From Hyperoplus lanceolatus (lineage: Eukaryota; Chordata; Actinopteri; Uranoscopiformes; Ammodytidae): DNA of 64,000 nucleotides. The stretch covers positions 2,053,501 to 2,117,500 of the forward strand of contig CM049397.1 of NCBI GenBank assembly GCA_026929865.2. Reading direction: 5' to 3'. The notes below the pieces were generated by a model that saw nothing but the letters and a program-made list of their open reading frames with translations, was not told the DNA's origin and made no database searches. Below are positions 1-13,019 of the stretch, one piece after another. A program made the translations under genes and the position numbers. How positions within the stretch are numbered: the first letter of the stretch is position 1; the number at the start of each line of letters is the position of its first letter.

Positions 1-160
1 GCACTCACGCTCACAATCACACTCGCACTCGCACTCTCACACACACACACACTCGCCCTCACACACACACTCACACGCACACTCACTCACACACACTCTC
101 GCCCACACACACACACACACACACACACACTCGCCTTCACATTCACACTCACAGCATTAC
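1..160. repeat. CA-rich simple repeat
   Basis: Imperfect (CA)n with frequent CT, CG and CCTT interruptions. It lies at the left edge, inside what is inferred to be a tjp2 intron. Confidence 0.9.
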
Positions 161-208
161 TGTGATAAGCTGAGCTGCGCCAGCCTGCGTTCAGTAGATG
201 GATTGTTT

Positions 209-425
209 AAATGCGCCAAATTGTACTGGAAGGACTATCCACTACAACGTTTCAATGCCATCTACTGACCTGGCATGCATACCACAGTGATGTAGTTCCC
301 TTTTGTGGATATGTGTGCATGTGTAGCACATTCAAGAACTGTCAACTATACACAGATGCTTTTAAAGACGCAAAGGAAAAACTTTTCTGTTCTGAGCAAA
401 TCTGTAGTCGTGTAAATGTAGCCTA
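209..425 (+). repeat. Degenerate interspersed repeat, copy 1
   Basis: This segment resembles 6433-6617. Both contain a CTACTG(G/A)CCTGGCATG block, then a TGTGTGCATGT block, and both end in AAAGGAAAA-CTTTTCTGTT followed by GTGTAAA(C/T)GT. The two short open frames at these places look alike only because of this shared repeat. Family unknown. Confidence 0.6.
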
Positions 426-756
426 AAGCTTCCATGCAGCTAGTGTTGAGTGTGCTTTAGGGATCCATTAGCTCTAGAACTCAGGGAGTGACCTCACTGT
501 GTGCTGCAGCAGCAACCTCTGAGAACAGAAAAGACCATACATGCATGTTTCTTGCAAGTGTATTTTTGGAGAGTTCGCCGTTGTTCTCTGTCTGTTTACA
601 TAACATGATTCAGACTTAGCCGCTAGCTTGTAATGATTTCAATTCTGCTAGTTACTGTTTGAGTGAATGGTTTTTACTTTCTGTTCCACCACTGCCTGTA
701 CTAGCCATTTCTAAGCCCCGCGGCAGAGAGGGTAGGAAGGTTTTTCAATAAGATAA

Positions 757-1051
757 TTTATTTATATTTATTTCAGGACAATGCACATTAATGAACATGT
801 ACAGCAGTACACGTTAATATGTCAGATTGTTCCATCTGTAGTCCATTAGGCAGGTTGATGTTACAATAAAAATGACAAAGATATACAATAGAAACATTTG
901 CTTTATACAAATACTGAGAAACAGAAAGAAAAGTAAAACAGGATCATTCATTAGTAGGATTAGTAGGTTAGACAAATACACAACTAATAAGGTACAGCAT
1001 ACATTTAGAGGTGGTTGCACCTTTGGTTAGTTCTTAGCCACACCTTAACTT
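757..1051 (+). repeat. Interspersed repeat, copy 1 (family unassigned)
   Basis: Nearly identical to 21740-22035. Both start with TTTATTTATTTCAGGACAATG-like sequence and run in parallel to the block ending CACCTTAACTTGGCT. Only a few base differences over about 295 bp suggest recent dispersal. It may be the 3' end of a LINE or a non-autonomous element; no coding part is visible. Confidence 0.8.
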
Positions 1052-1668
1052 GGCTCAGTATCAGTTAGTTTCCTTATCTTCCTTTTTTGGAAATGCGTTA
1101 CCACAGACTAGTACAGACCAGACAAGACAAACATGTAGATCACATAGATTTAATGTACATAACAAAACATGTACATAATACATACACAGCACCTTTACTA
1201 AAGTTGTAGTCAGCGGTTCTAGAGAATGTTTGTTGTCAAACTCACTTTTTGTACCTGTCCTTACTGTGTGTGTGCTGAAAAAAATGGAGTGTTAATAAAC
1301 AGCCTGGGCTCTGTAAACTGGAATGTAAACAAAGAGACTCTACAGTAGCTTTCAGCGATGCTATTGATATACAGTAGGCTAAGAGTTGGTGCTATGTAAA
1401 AACAAGTGGCACGTGTTTTATGGTTGTAAATAGTACTGCAACAAGTCTTCCAATAAAGCAGTCAATATTTAAAGAGGTGTTGATGCCATACGTATCAAAG
1501 TCAAAGTATTGCCAAGGGTCAGTGTGAAGCCCACTGAGGCAAATGTCCATTTGTGATTTTGGGCTATACAACTAAAACTGATTTGATTTGACTTAGCCTT
1601 CAAATGGGTCTTGGATCTGTGTGTGGTAAGGTTAGTTAGTAATGTACAAAACGTCCCTCAGCAGATTT

Positions 1669-1930
1669 GGGGCGGCTGTGGCGAAGTGGTTAGGGCGGTC
1701 TTCCACTCAACTACAGGGTTTGTGGTTCGATCCCCCGTCTCCCCGCTACACGTCGAAGTGTCCCTGGGCAAAGAGACACTGAACCCCAAATTGCTCCCTA
1801 TAGTTAGCCAGCCATCAATGTATTAATGTGTATGTGTATGGTAACGTGGGAATGGGAACAGGTCTCCCATGAAAAAGAGTCTCTGGGCTCAATGGGATTA
1901 ACCTGTATAAATAAAGGTTAAAAAAAAATA
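1669..1930 (+). mobile_element. tRNA-derived SINE
   Basis: The head GGCGGCTGTGGCGAAGTGG carries an A-box-like motif, and GGTTCGATCCCC at about 1724 is a B-box. A body with the GACACTGAACCCC block follows, then the tail CCTGTATAAATAAAGGTT and an A-run. The tail matches the reverse complement of the copy at 44518-44786. Confidence 0.85.
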
Positions 1931-2734
1931 ATTCTAAAGACCGGTACCTTCATTATGTTTATTTGCAAATCTTGGACAACCTGCATGTTTCACCATGAAA
2001 CAGGAAGCTGTAGAACATATTGACCTGACATGATCGATACAAATTAAGATGAGTACATCCCATTTTATATACTATCTATGTTACATCCACAGGCCACTAT
2101 TGAATCAGTCATAGCACCACCTACTGGCAACATTAAGTAGATTGACAAAACATCATTCTATTTACATTACATTTACGTTCTGTGCTCTACACTTGATATA
2201 CATGATTTATAATTAGTCCTTGTCATAGCGCTACATTGTGGACACAGGACGTTATATTTTTAACTCCTTTATGCAATGTCCAAGATTCGTAAAAATGTTT
2301 ACATGTCAAAAGCAACTCAGTTGTTCATCGTTTTACCTAACGCACTGTCTCTGCATAATACTATAGGGTTCTATGTTTCTGTTGAGAGACATGCTGTGTG
2401 TCTACTGGACACACGCTTAAGTTCTCCCAAGTTGTTCTCGCTTTATTCTCAGCACGTGGATGCCATCTGTAGTTCAAACAGGGGATTGCCACTCCAAGCA
2501 GGCCATGACAGGAGACTATAGTTATCCATTGCTTCTGTACAGACAGGTGACGTGTACAGGATTGGGTCCAGGTGACACAATCTTTAGTCACAGTCTTTGT
2601 CTACAATGTATTGTATTTACTCCTATAATGAATGAGAGGAGTCATTCAAATTCCTGAGTTGTCCTGTATGCAAACATAATAGAAAAGAAATACCATCAAA
2701 CACATTTCTGGATGTGGATATATAAGTTACCAAA

Positions 2735-3075
2735 ACAAATGAATATTATTTAATATATACTGTATACGGTAGATATTAAATATATATTAATATATATTTA
2801 ATATATACTGTATACGGTAGATATTAAATATATATTAATATATATTTAATTATATTAATATATTAAATATATTAATATATATTTAATATTATGTATACAG
2901 TATATATTAAATATATATTAATATATATTTAATATATACTGTATACGGTAGATATTAAATATATATTAATATATATTTAATATATACTGTATACAGTAGA
3001 TATTAAATATATATTAATATATATTTAATATATACTGTATACAGTAGATATTAAATATATATTAATATATATAGC
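2735..3075. repeat. AT-rich tandem minisatellite
   Basis: Roughly 58-60 bp units built from TTTAATATATACTGTATAC, GGTAGATATTAAAT and ATATTAATATAT, about five to six copies, with some units truncated. Each unit is internally palindromic. It lies in the inferred tjp2 intron. Confidence 0.85.
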
Positions 3076-3311
3076 AGAACAGGAAATTAGAATTTGTCAT
3101 TATCTAAAAAAAAAGCATTTGGGATAAAACTGTGGATCACAATAGAAGTGAATTGTAACCAAACGGTTTCATACCATAATGCTTGTAGATCTGTGTGAGA
3201 TCACACTGATTCCACATGAACCAAAGTCAGTCATTATTAAAGTCAATCTTTGAAGCTTTAGCCTGAGACACCAAAGTGTCATGCTCCTGCTTACTGACTT
3301 GACCTGTTCTG

Positions 3312-3318
3312 TATACTG

Positions 3319-3365
<47 letters not shown>
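3312..3365 (+). repeat. (TCTG)n microsatellite at a splice acceptor
   Basis: An uninterrupted (CTGT/TCTG)n tract of about 54 bp runs directly into TAG at 3365-3367, the acceptor of the tjp2 exon at 3368. It takes the place of the polypyrimidine tract. Confidence 0.85.
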
Positions 3366-3367
3366 AG

Positions 3368-6300
3368 ATCTTGCGCCGGTATAGTCCAGACATCAGGAGT
3401 CGCATGAGGAAAATGAGCAGCCGGGAAGTCCTCAACAGGTCCAGCCCTCCACATGGGTTCTTACCAGACAACAAGGTGAACCACACAGGATATCTGTAAA
3501 CTGAAAAGTTATAAAAGAACTGTTATGGTTTCCTTAAGGCCAGACGCTGCAGGTGAATATGATAACAATTTGAACTTATAGATATGCCATATTGCCAGTT
3601 CATGACTTAAATTAAAATATATATATATACACTTACCAGCCACTTTATTAGGTACACCTTGCTAGTGCCAGGTTTAACCTCCTTCAGAACTGCCTTAATA
3701 CTTCATGGCATATTTTCAACAAGGTGTTGGAAACATTCCTCAAAGGAGTGGCACCCATCTGCTTCAAAGTTGGACGTGTTGTGCGTTCAGAGATGGTATT
3801 CTGCATACCTTGGTTGTAACGAGTGGTTATTTGAGTTACTGTTGCCTTACTGTCATCTCAAACCAGTCTGACCATTCTCCACTGACCTCTGACTTCAACA
3901 AGGCATTTTCATCCACACAACTGCCGCTCCCTGGATATTTTTTCTTTTTCGGGCCATTCTCTGTAAGCCCTAGAGATGCTTCTGCCTGAAAGTTCCAGTA
4001 GATCAGCAGTTTCTGTAATACTCAAACCAGCCTATTTTTTTTTAAATATGCAAATGTACGCATAATTAGTAAGAATATAGTTCCAAATGTACATAATTAT
4101 TTAAACATTTTGGAAAAACCTGTAATAGAAAAAAACATTTATGATCATATTATAAGTTAAACACTTTCCCTCATCACCTTAAAGCCTAGAAGCTTAGTGT
4201 TCAGCCTCTGAGGCGAAAGGGTGAAGCTACACACTGCAGTCTGTTCATTGGTTTCTCTCATAGATAGTATAGTATTTCTCTTCATTGCAGACTGCACTGT
4301 GTCCCGCTGCTATGATGTCACCATAGCTACGTAGTGGCTATCGACTGTCTGCGATGGAAAAGCAAGCCAGATATAACATAACAGAGCCGTACTGCTCAGT
4401 GGAAGCGAGGCATTACGTGGTTTTGTTTTAGACTTTTAAACAGATAACTGTAATATCTCTGCACTGAGTGTATGTCCTGACGCTTCTCCCTCCTTCCTCA
4501 GGTGAAACTCTCTCTGAGGGACAATCCGCTCCTTGTATCAGGCTCCACCAACCCACACAGTCACCACCGCCACAACCACACTGCTGCCCCCAGCTCCAGC
4601 AGGAGTTATGACTCTCCCTCCAGCAGCAGCCCAGCCAGCAGCAACAACGAGCCCCCTGCAGCCATCCCCCGCCCACTGACCTGCCCCGCTCCTCCTCCTC
4701 CTCCTCCACCACCGCCTCAACACTTCAACCCCTGTGGGAAACTGCTGAGCCTGGGAGCGACACAACCCTACACTGCTCCTCAGGCAGCAGCTCACCCGGC
4801 AGCATGTAGACAGCTGGAGCAGGCAGCACACGACAGCCCTGCAGAGGACCCGTCCATGAGGTCCTTCATGGGGAAGATCAAGGCCTTTGAGAAGATGGAT
4901 CACTTTGCGCGGGCACACAGATTGTTGGAAGTGCAGGAGGCTCACAATGCCAGGGTGGGCATATAAGCTTAAAGATCCCATTGGTCCTATGCTAGTCCAT
5001 GCAATGGAAGCCAGGGACTTTGATCAGTTGTGTAAGGTTTTACAGATTGGTCATGTATTGGTCAGATGATGTATGCCTCTTTGCATGGGGCAATCACCAA
5101 AGTCAGCATTAAAGTTGTAGTCAGTGATTCTGGAGAACGCTTGTGGTCAAATCACTTTTTGTCAAAATCAGTGGATATCTGCTCATGAACCGCTACCTGT
5201 CTGTACTATGTCTGCACTGAAAAAAATAATCGTCTGGGCTCTGTAAACGTTCATGTTGCTAGCTATGGCTTCCTTTGTTTAATTGCACACACACAAAGTA
5301 TGGACATGTAGAAGGTCATGAGGAGATATTCACAAAAGTGAATTTGTCAACAAGCGTTCTCCAGAATCTCTGACTCAACCTTTAATTTCAAGGTGGTTTA
5401 GAACAATGAGCATACAGCACCGCAGATCCAGAAGGGGTGGTTGAAATGAATACAAATCAGATTAGCTTGATTTCAATCTCATTTTCAACAGTTACAGTGG
5501 CATGATGAAATTGGCTCATCAAAGTGTGCAGATCAAGAGAGTATTGTTGTCCATGATGTGCAAAGAGAAAATGAATAAATATATATGACATCAAATGGAT
5601 GGACAATGTCTGGAGCACACTGTTAAATAAATTCACCTTAACTAAGGTCTGACAGATTATTAAAGATTCAATTTAAATAGCTCTCCACTACAAAGCCCCC
5701 CAATCTCATAGCGCTAACTTTGCTAACACAAAGTTGTTTCTGCTCGTTAAAAATCCCCTCTCAGTAAGTGCCCTTCAGTTTATTTTCATTGCTTGCTTTA
5801 TTTCTGGAATAATGTGTAGTTAACTTCATTGTTTTAACTGTAGTGCAGTATTGTAGGAGTAAGGAGTTTGGATATCAGACTTTAATCAACTAATCTTTGT
5901 TTCCAGTTGGAAATAGCTCAGAAGCATCCAGACATATATGCAGTACCGCTGAAGACAGCCAAGCTGGAGCACAGTCGCCCACAGCCTATCGGGTAGGCTC
6001 ACTACTGCCGTACGACTGTTTCCCAGCTCCGCTGTGAGTGTGTTTGTCACCGTGTTTGTGTGTTTGCAGTGTTCCATAACCTCTCAGTTTACAGTTAACA
6101 CTGATAGTGCACACAGTGTCGACCTCGTGGCGGTGCTAGACTAAGAGTCAGGGGTCAGTGAAGGCATTAAGACACATCATGTGAGAACCATGAAGGACAC
6201 TTTGTGCTGATCCATCTATCAGATTGAATACGTCAAAACATTTGACACACAGGAAAAGGCATTACAAAGTCAAGACTTTAAAAATCTTTAGCAAATTCTA

Positions 6301-6797
6301 TCCATAAGTGGTTACATTTACACAATTTCATAGTAATCGATACTTGTTAAGATGCTTCTGTCTGGACACAAGTGGTGGACCGACCAACTTTGCTCAATTG
6401 TCAATCAGCTTGTACAAAGTGTTGCCAAAGCTAGTGAAGCGCACTCTAGGCTACAAAGTGTCACAGCCAACTACTGGCCTGGCATGTGTACTACAGCGAT
6501 TTAGGTTCCGTTCGCAGATCTGTGTGCATGTTCAAAATGCTGTCTACAACGTGAAGGTTTTCAAAAACTTAAAGGAAAAGCTTTTTTCTGTTTTCAGCGA
6601 GACTGTTGTTGTGTAAACGTGGCGTAGAGTTGAAGTGGGGCAGGGCTCAGAGCAGCTTGTATTGTGTGTGTTTGTCCAGGTCCAGCTACCGTCCTGAGGC
6701 CCAGCCTGAGGGAGGCTCCTTCTACCCCAGTGAAGAGGAGGCAGTGCCGGGATACTACACCGCCAACTCTTACCAGTACCAGGACACTGAACTGTAG
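3368..6797 (+). CDS. tjp2: Tight junction protein ZO-2, C-terminal exons (partial)
   Basis: Scaffold of tight junctions that links claudins and occludin to actin. Four exons join in frame: 3368-3475, 4502-4954, 5907-5992 and 6680-6797, each with AG before and GT after. They encode about 254 residues. A His/Ser/Pro-rich linker with a nine-proline run comes first. Then comes the conserved ZO C-terminal segment with FMGKIKAFEKMDHFARA and, across the next junction, NARLEIAQKHPDIYAVP. The tail has acidic and tyrosine-rich stretches and ends QYQDTEL. The terminal T-E-L is the class I PDZ ligand of ZO-2; ZO-3 ends TDL. Splice phases are 0, 0, 2. The first exon (RYSPDIRSRMRKMSSRE) is the least certain. 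The PDZ, SH3 and guanylate-kinase exons must lie left of the window. Teleosts have two tjp2 copies; which one this is cannot be told. Confidence 0.85.
3629..4033. mobile_element. Internally deleted Tc1-like transposon relic
   Basis: Begins CACTTACCAGCCACTTTATT and TAGGTACACCTTGCTAG, the end of a Tc1-like family very common in fish. The rest matches, on the minus strand, scattered parts of that family's transposase gene (parts around CTCTGAACGCACAACACGTCC and TTTCAGGCAGAAGCATCTC). Much of the middle is missing, and no open frame survives. It lies in a tjp2 intron. Confidence 0.7.
6433..6617 (+). repeat. Degenerate interspersed repeat, copy 2
   Basis: Diverged copy of the repeat at 209-425, in the intron before the last tjp2 exon. 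Confidence 0.55.
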
Positions 6798-7540
6798 CCT
6801 CTGTGCCAGCCCTCTACATGTACCAATGTACTGCAGTCTATTTAGACACTTACCATTCCACCATGTCCTTCACAAATAAGCTGCTGACTTAAAACTGACT
6901 CTTTGCTTCTTCAATATTGAGGGAAAAAAACGTTATTTCTTTTTTGTTTGTTTTTTGCTTTAAGGAATTTATATCAATATGTCCTATCAGTATGTACAGC
7001 AACACACTGTCTTCACTTTATTCTTTATATTTGATTGTTTATTTTCTTGCGTACCACTTTTAATGGTCAAAACTGAGTGACTAGGAACCACTTGTTTTTC
7101 TTGTCTATGCAAGACTTCAGTTTGTGCACAGTGTAACTGAAACCTATTGCCACGAGTTCTGCCCTCCAAAAACCTCAAAAAACATAAGATGCGCTTTATT
7201 ATCACATCTAACCCCTTATCTATATCTAAAGTCAAGTGTTTCTACTCTGTCTTTGCATTCCTTGGTATATGACAATGCCTATGTATACATACAGTATATC
7301 TATCTACATGTATATATCCATCCATCTATCCATATGTATATTCTACCCTGGAATTTGTTACAATTTTTTGAAGTGCCTTTTCCTTTCTAGTCAGTCCCAT
7401 GAGGTTTGGGTTGTCTTTCCTCCGTCCCTCAGCCACCCAGCCGTACTAAACTCTCTGCTGCTGTCCAGCTTTAAGGGAAACCAGGGAACCAGTGACACCA
7501 AAACCTTAATAAACCTTAACCCTACATACAACAGTACAGT
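6798..7540 (+). other. tjp2: tjp2 3' untranslated region (probable)
   Basis: Non-coding sequence follows the tjp2 stop codon at 6795-6797. The first AATAAA on the plus strand is at 7508-7513, which would give a 3' UTR of about 0.73 kb. A stronger pair of AATAAA signals at 10086-10096 could serve a longer form of about 3.3 kb. The choice is inference. Confidence 0.45.
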
Positions 7541-9284
7541 ACACACACCCTGCAGCCAGTCCTGTCTGCCATGTGTAAGACAGTGCAAACCATTGTGTCT
7601 GATCAATGAGTATGTAGCCTATTCTGAATCAGTTGTGTTAAAGGCCTGGTCAATCCAGCAGCATTTCAATGGAAGACATTTAATTGAATTGCAATTGGCA
7701 TAAGTGGACTAGCTCATTGTGGCGAAGAAGTTAATCTGTAGAAAATATTTTATGTCCAGTTGGATTTTGGAAAACTAGTCCACTAAGCAATAGTGAAGTG
7801 TCATCACAGTGCTTAACTTTGAAGGTAGAGAGAGACACACACAGAGAGAGAAGAGAGCACTGTATCAGCAGCTGTATCAGCGTGGTTGGGCTTTTAAATA
7901 ACCTGTCATAGTAGGCTAGGAACTGCTCCGCTAAAGACATGTGGATTTTAGACATATGAGATAAAAATCAATGGTACATCTCAGTGGAGCTATGCTAAGT
8001 GACTAGCACTAGCTAAGTGACTATGCTATGCTAAGTGACTAGCACCAGCTTGTTTCTAGCATGTTGACAGCTTGTGGGGCAGTAGGAGATATTGTTGTTC
8101 TAGCACCACATTTGGACACATGGCTGTCTCACCACTCGCTCGCCAGCTCTCCTTACTCGCCAGCTATTTTTCCAATTAGTGCTGGGGGTCGTCCCTACGT
8201 CACCAAGATATATAGGCTATATACATATCAATTATTTCACTAGAACATCACATTCATTTTATAGTGCCACTACCTGGTGTTATAGGGGTCTTTAGATTTT
8301 TTCCTTATTTTTGACCATGTTTAGTGCTCAGTATGCTATGCTGTTTTTGCACTGTACCTCCCAGCAAGAAATGATTTGCCAGTCTTAACTGTGAGGCCAT
8401 TGGAGTGATGTATGTCGCCAATTGGAATGTCCGGTCGAATACGTTCCTGCAGGTGACACTCTCTTCTGTCAGTTTAGCCATTATGGCTATCACTGCCTAT
8501 GCTAACAACATGAGTGATTGGTGATTATATTTTTCTTATTGTCAACAAATTCAATGTTCAGATTCAAACCGACACTGAGTTACTCATTTGCATTTTTTGT
8601 ATAACCAAAGCCTTATATATAACTTAGTCCTCTGTGCCATAGAGCTCCATTGTTATCCATAGACTAAAACACAATGTGTATTAGGTCACTGCTGAAAATA
8701 GTTCCTAAACAACTGCACTCCTTAATGTTATTTGATAAAAACCAGAAATGTCCAGCTGTTTCAAGAAGTTACTGAACATTTTTTTTTAAGTGAAACTATG
8801 TGTAATCTTTTTATCAATATGTATGTCTTCATTGAAAACTAGTAAGTATTGCTTACGGGCTCACACATTGTTGGTTTTGGTCTTTTTTTGTGAAGTTTAC
8901 TGGCAATAAGAAGAATATAGAATAATAACAAGCGCTCTGTCCCTTAAAAGCATTGTCCTATTTTTTGGAAGAACGTCTTACGAGGACTGAATGAGTGGAT
9001 GTGGATCTGTCCTCTGAAGGTATGGCTGGGTGGACTTGCTATGGGGCCGTGGAATGCTTTTGCCTCGCATTTCAAACACAGAAGCCCTCAAAAAGACCTC
9101 ATGATGAACAAAGCAGGACCCACCTGAAGGCCTTTAACATGTCATTTGATTATGTGGTGCATATTCCCAAACCTATGTTCACAAGATTTCAGCCCCTTGT
9201 GTAGTAGCTTCCTTAAGCTAGGATGGTAAAGCCAGCCTTGTCTGAAGTAGCCTACACACATTTGTGGGATGTGTCCTTCCTTTA
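7541..9284. other. Non-coding sequence, nothing recognised
   Basis: AT-rich sequence without a convincing exon. A tandem-like GCTAAGTGACTAGCAC repeat lies at 7990-8050. It may be extended tjp2 3' UTR or intergenic. Confidence 0.5.
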
Positions 9285-9563
9285 TCCTGCGTTCCAAATC
9301 ACATACTTTTTCTTTTTACTACACTACATACTAAACTACAGAAGAGTTTGAGGGCCACATGAGAGAAAAATAATTCAGATAAGGATTTTTTTTTTTTTCA
9401 TTATGTCAAGAAATGTCAAGAATTAAAGACGAATACTCCAAAATGCTATTGGAGTTAGTGGGATATTTATGTATTTTCAGCACACTACAATTGACGTGCA
9501 TGTATTGGGACGTCCTATATCTTTTTCTGGCATACTAAATAGTATGGGAATTGGAACGCAGGG
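9285..9563. mobile_element. TIR MITE with TTA target duplication
   Basis: Termini TCCTGCGTTCCAAATCACAT and, inverted, ATTGGAACGCAGGG are flanked on both sides by TTA (9282-9284 and 9564-9566). A 3-bp TTA duplication is the habit of PIF/Harbinger elements. Related copies lie at 20736-21018 and, as a fragment, at 11065-11187. No coding capacity. Confidence 0.7.
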
Positions 9564-9566
9564 TTA

Positions 9567-11064
9567 GTGTTCATAACTAACCACAAGCATTACAGCTAGC
9601 AGCAAGACCTAATTGCTCATGCACAATCCTCGCATATGTGGTGAGCAAGTCTGGCTGAATCATTGTTGTGTTCAGTCATCCAAAGAGTAGAGCAAAATGT
9701 CCACATGTCTACACCCAGAGGGAAAACTGTGATGGATGTTAGTGTAGTTCTGACCCAGAGGAGGCCCCACTATGAGCGAGAGTCAGTGCCCTGCCTGGGT
9801 GCCTGGTGGCTGGCTTAGGTTTGGGCTCAACCATCAGTACGAATGAATTGTCCCATCATGTTTCAAATTATGCTTGATTGTATGTTTCAGTTCACTCTTT
9901 ACCTCCACACGAGTTACAAAGTGCTTACAGAATCACAATGTAAGCGCTATACTGAGTGACATTGAACTCATGGAGTATATTGTACTGTACATGACAGAGG
10001 GTTATACTGCAAATGAGACTGAACGTGATTTGAATGACTGGACTGTGTCTGCGGAGTTTTTCCATATTTTCACCTTAAAACACCAAATAAAATAAAAGGT
10101 TCAAAACCAAAACGTGCACTGTGCTATCATTTTTAACAAACAGGGATTTCAGAAACATTCAGTCGATCATTCTGTTAAAGGCCTCAAAAATGAAGAGACC
10201 ACTCCAAATGTTCAGTGTCTCTTGTTATGTTCTTTAGAGGCATATGTTTGAATAGAATGAACATGTTGGTGTTATTTTATAAACTACTGACAACATTTCT
10301 ACCAAATTCACAATAAAAATATTGCCATTTAGAGCATTTTCAATAAGTAATGTAGAGATGAAGATTGAAGAAAAATCCAGGCTGGTCTCTTTTCCTTGGC
10401 TGTATATTACATTACATATAAGCTTCAGGGAACTTTAAAATGCATTATTATATACAGATAAGGGGGGATTCAATCTAAGAAGGCTTGAGTGGTTTAAAAA
10501 AAAAAATTATTCCAGCAAAATATCTTTCAACATGGTGATACACAGAAATCCATTCTTTATTCTTCTGTTTGTTTGGTCTTATTCACTGAACATTAACCCT
10601 TCAATCCTGCTGTGGTGTGGTGGCACCATTCAGTGCATCCTCTTCCACGGCCAGAATGGCAGTATAGATTTGATTTTCATCCTTTTCTGTCTTCTGTCTT
10701 TTTCACTTGGCATTTTGGATTTTTGTTTCCATTCCGACTCTGCTCTGTTTACAGGTCCAATAAGCATTACTGTGCAGTAAAGCTACCACCAGCCACTGGT
10801 TGTTGTCCTGTATTTCTAAAAAATACATCCTTAGAACACATTTTCTGCTACAATGTTTGTTTCACCTAGTATGAATATGGTCTCTTTCATACAGATTGAA
10901 TGTGACACTTTTGTAACGTCTTTTATCATGTTAGTGTATCATGACATGATGCCAAAAACACTTGGATTGTCACTTCCACATCAGAGTCATACTCAATACA
11001 TGCCACTGCCTCATGTGTCATTCTGTAAGCTAAATATAGACTTTCTATCTTGTGACATCCCCTG
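9567..11064. other. Intergenic sequence, nothing recognised
   Basis: AT-rich, with two overlapping AATAAA hexamers at 10086-10096. Open frames at 10532-10869 have no family features. Confidence 0.5.
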
Positions 11065-11185
11065 CATTCCAAATCAAATACCTTTTCTTTTTACTACACT
11101 ACATACTCAAGTGCAGAAGAGTTTTAGGGCCATGGGAGAGAAAGAAATTAGATAAAGAAGATTTTTCTTTAATATTTTTTTCAGT

Positions 11186-11364
<179 letters not shown>

Positions 11365-11400
11365 TCATGCCCGACATTATTCATACCCCTAGCACATTTT

Positions 11401-13019
11401 TTCTTTTTAATGCTTTATTTATAGATTTTTTGAAAATATGCATACAAATATCAGAAACATACCCCCCCACATCTCCCACCCCTGGACCCCTAGCAAAAAA
11501 ACAAAACAAAAAACAGAAACAAAAAAAACAACAGCAACCAGACATCATTATGACAGCATGTGAAAATAAATAAAACTATTTTAGAGGCTTAGTCAAAATT
11601 GTAACCACTCAACAATCAGGCAGTCATCCAATGCCATGTACATTACATTTTTGCACATCATATACACTTATTTATTATTTATTTTTTTTACTTACATAGT
11701 TCAAAGGACACGTACATTCAATTAAAGCTTGCCAAAAGAGGCTCATCAGTATCATCAACAGCACATAACAACAAAGCAGTCATGGGTCATATTGACAACA
11801 CCGTTTTCTGTTTAATGAAAAGTCACAAAGGTAACACCATTTACTGACTTATGATGAAACAAAAAAAACAAAAATAATAATCTGCAGAGGTGTGAGCCCA
11901 GAGATATTATGGTATTTCTAAGAAAGACAGAGCAATAGTAAAATCTATAAAGGGAGACCAGACTGCCAAAAATTTCTGACGAGATTTAGACCTATTATAC
12001 CTGAGATTTTCTAGTGGAATTGAGGATAACACTTCTTTGATCCAACTCGTGAATGACGAGGGCTTATCTGACTTCCAACCACGGAGAATAAGTTTGCGGG
12101 CTAGAAGTGAGGTAAATGCTATGCAGTTGGATTGGGCCGAAGTAATGATTAAACCCTCATTGGGAACTCCAAAAATAGCCGTAATTGGATTGGGTTCAAT
12201 TGATTTGCCGCAAATATATGAGAAGGCTTCGAAGATGTGACCCCAAAATGTAGTCAAGGATGGACAACCCCAAAACATATGCCCAGCTGTAGCTGAGTTC
12301 AGATGGCACCTGATGCAAGTCGAGTCAACATTGGGAAAGAATTTAGACAGTCTCTCTCTTGTGTAATGTAAACGATGCAAAACTTTAAACTGAATGAGGC
12401 AATGCCTAAGACAAAGACAGGTGGTGTGAATACGGTGTAAAGAATGCTCTCAAACTTCTCCAGTGAACTCCACACTCAGATCTTGTTCCCAAGCCAGTTT
12501 GGTCTTCTCTAGGGAAGGTAAACTATTTGTTTGGATAGACTTATATATTCTAGAAACATTTCCTCTGGTATCTGGGTCCCAGTCTAATATGATGTCTAAA
12601 ATGTTTTTTTCCGGCAGGGCAGGAAATGAGTAATGTTTTTTGGCAAAGCTGCGTGTCTGGAGATATCTAAAGAAGTGTGTTTTTGGCAAATTATGGTCCT
12701 TTTGAAGAATTTCAAATGAAACAAAAATGCCATCTTTGAAAAGGTCACCAAAAAAGATCAAACCATTACTGTGCCAAACGTGAAATGCTGCATCATTCTG
12801 GGAGGGAGGAAATAGATGGTTGTGAGTCAAGGGCACAAGGCCACATGCACCAATTAAATTAAAATGTTTTCTGAATTGAAGCAAGATCCTGATTGAGTTT
12901 TTCGTCACAGGATTATTGAAAGGTTTAATAGTTCCAACAGGTAGAGGAGAGCTCAGCATAGATAATGGGGAGACCTCCATTAGGGCGGATCTCCATAAGG
13001 GCCCAGGAGGGGCCTCTCT
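11401..13019 (-). mobile_element. 5'-truncated L1/Tx1-type LINE with 17-bp target duplication
   Basis: The minus strand codes for the C-terminal part of a LINE ORF2 in two frames (13019-12450 and 12380-11907). It has a WEQDL block, then the CxxC..H..C-type end region FPNVDSTCIRCHLNSATAGH. The poly-A-like end is at the left. Exact 17-bp duplications TACCCCTAGCACATTTT flank it at 11384-11400 and 13020-13036. Reverse transcriptase and endonuclease are absent because of 5' truncation. Confidence 0.85.

Larger units (their letters stand above)
161..3367. other. Inferred tjp2 intron without a recognisable exon
   Basis: I see no exon here that joins in frame to the tjp2 exon beginning at 3368. The stretch holds several repeats, listed separately, and otherwise AT-rich unique sequence. 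Short open frames in it coincide with repeats. That it is intronic is inferred from the missing upstream tjp2 exons. Confidence 0.6.

Noticed and set aside
1672-1740. Possible tRNA gene
   Set aside because: A- and B-box-like motifs are present, but the sequence continues into a SINE body and tail with relatives at 44518-44786. The same applies to 24308-24442, 48345-48554 and 59360-59532.
8061-8493. Possible exons in the 7.5-9.3 kb stretch
   Set aside because: Short frames without recognisable domains or a chain of compatible splice phases.
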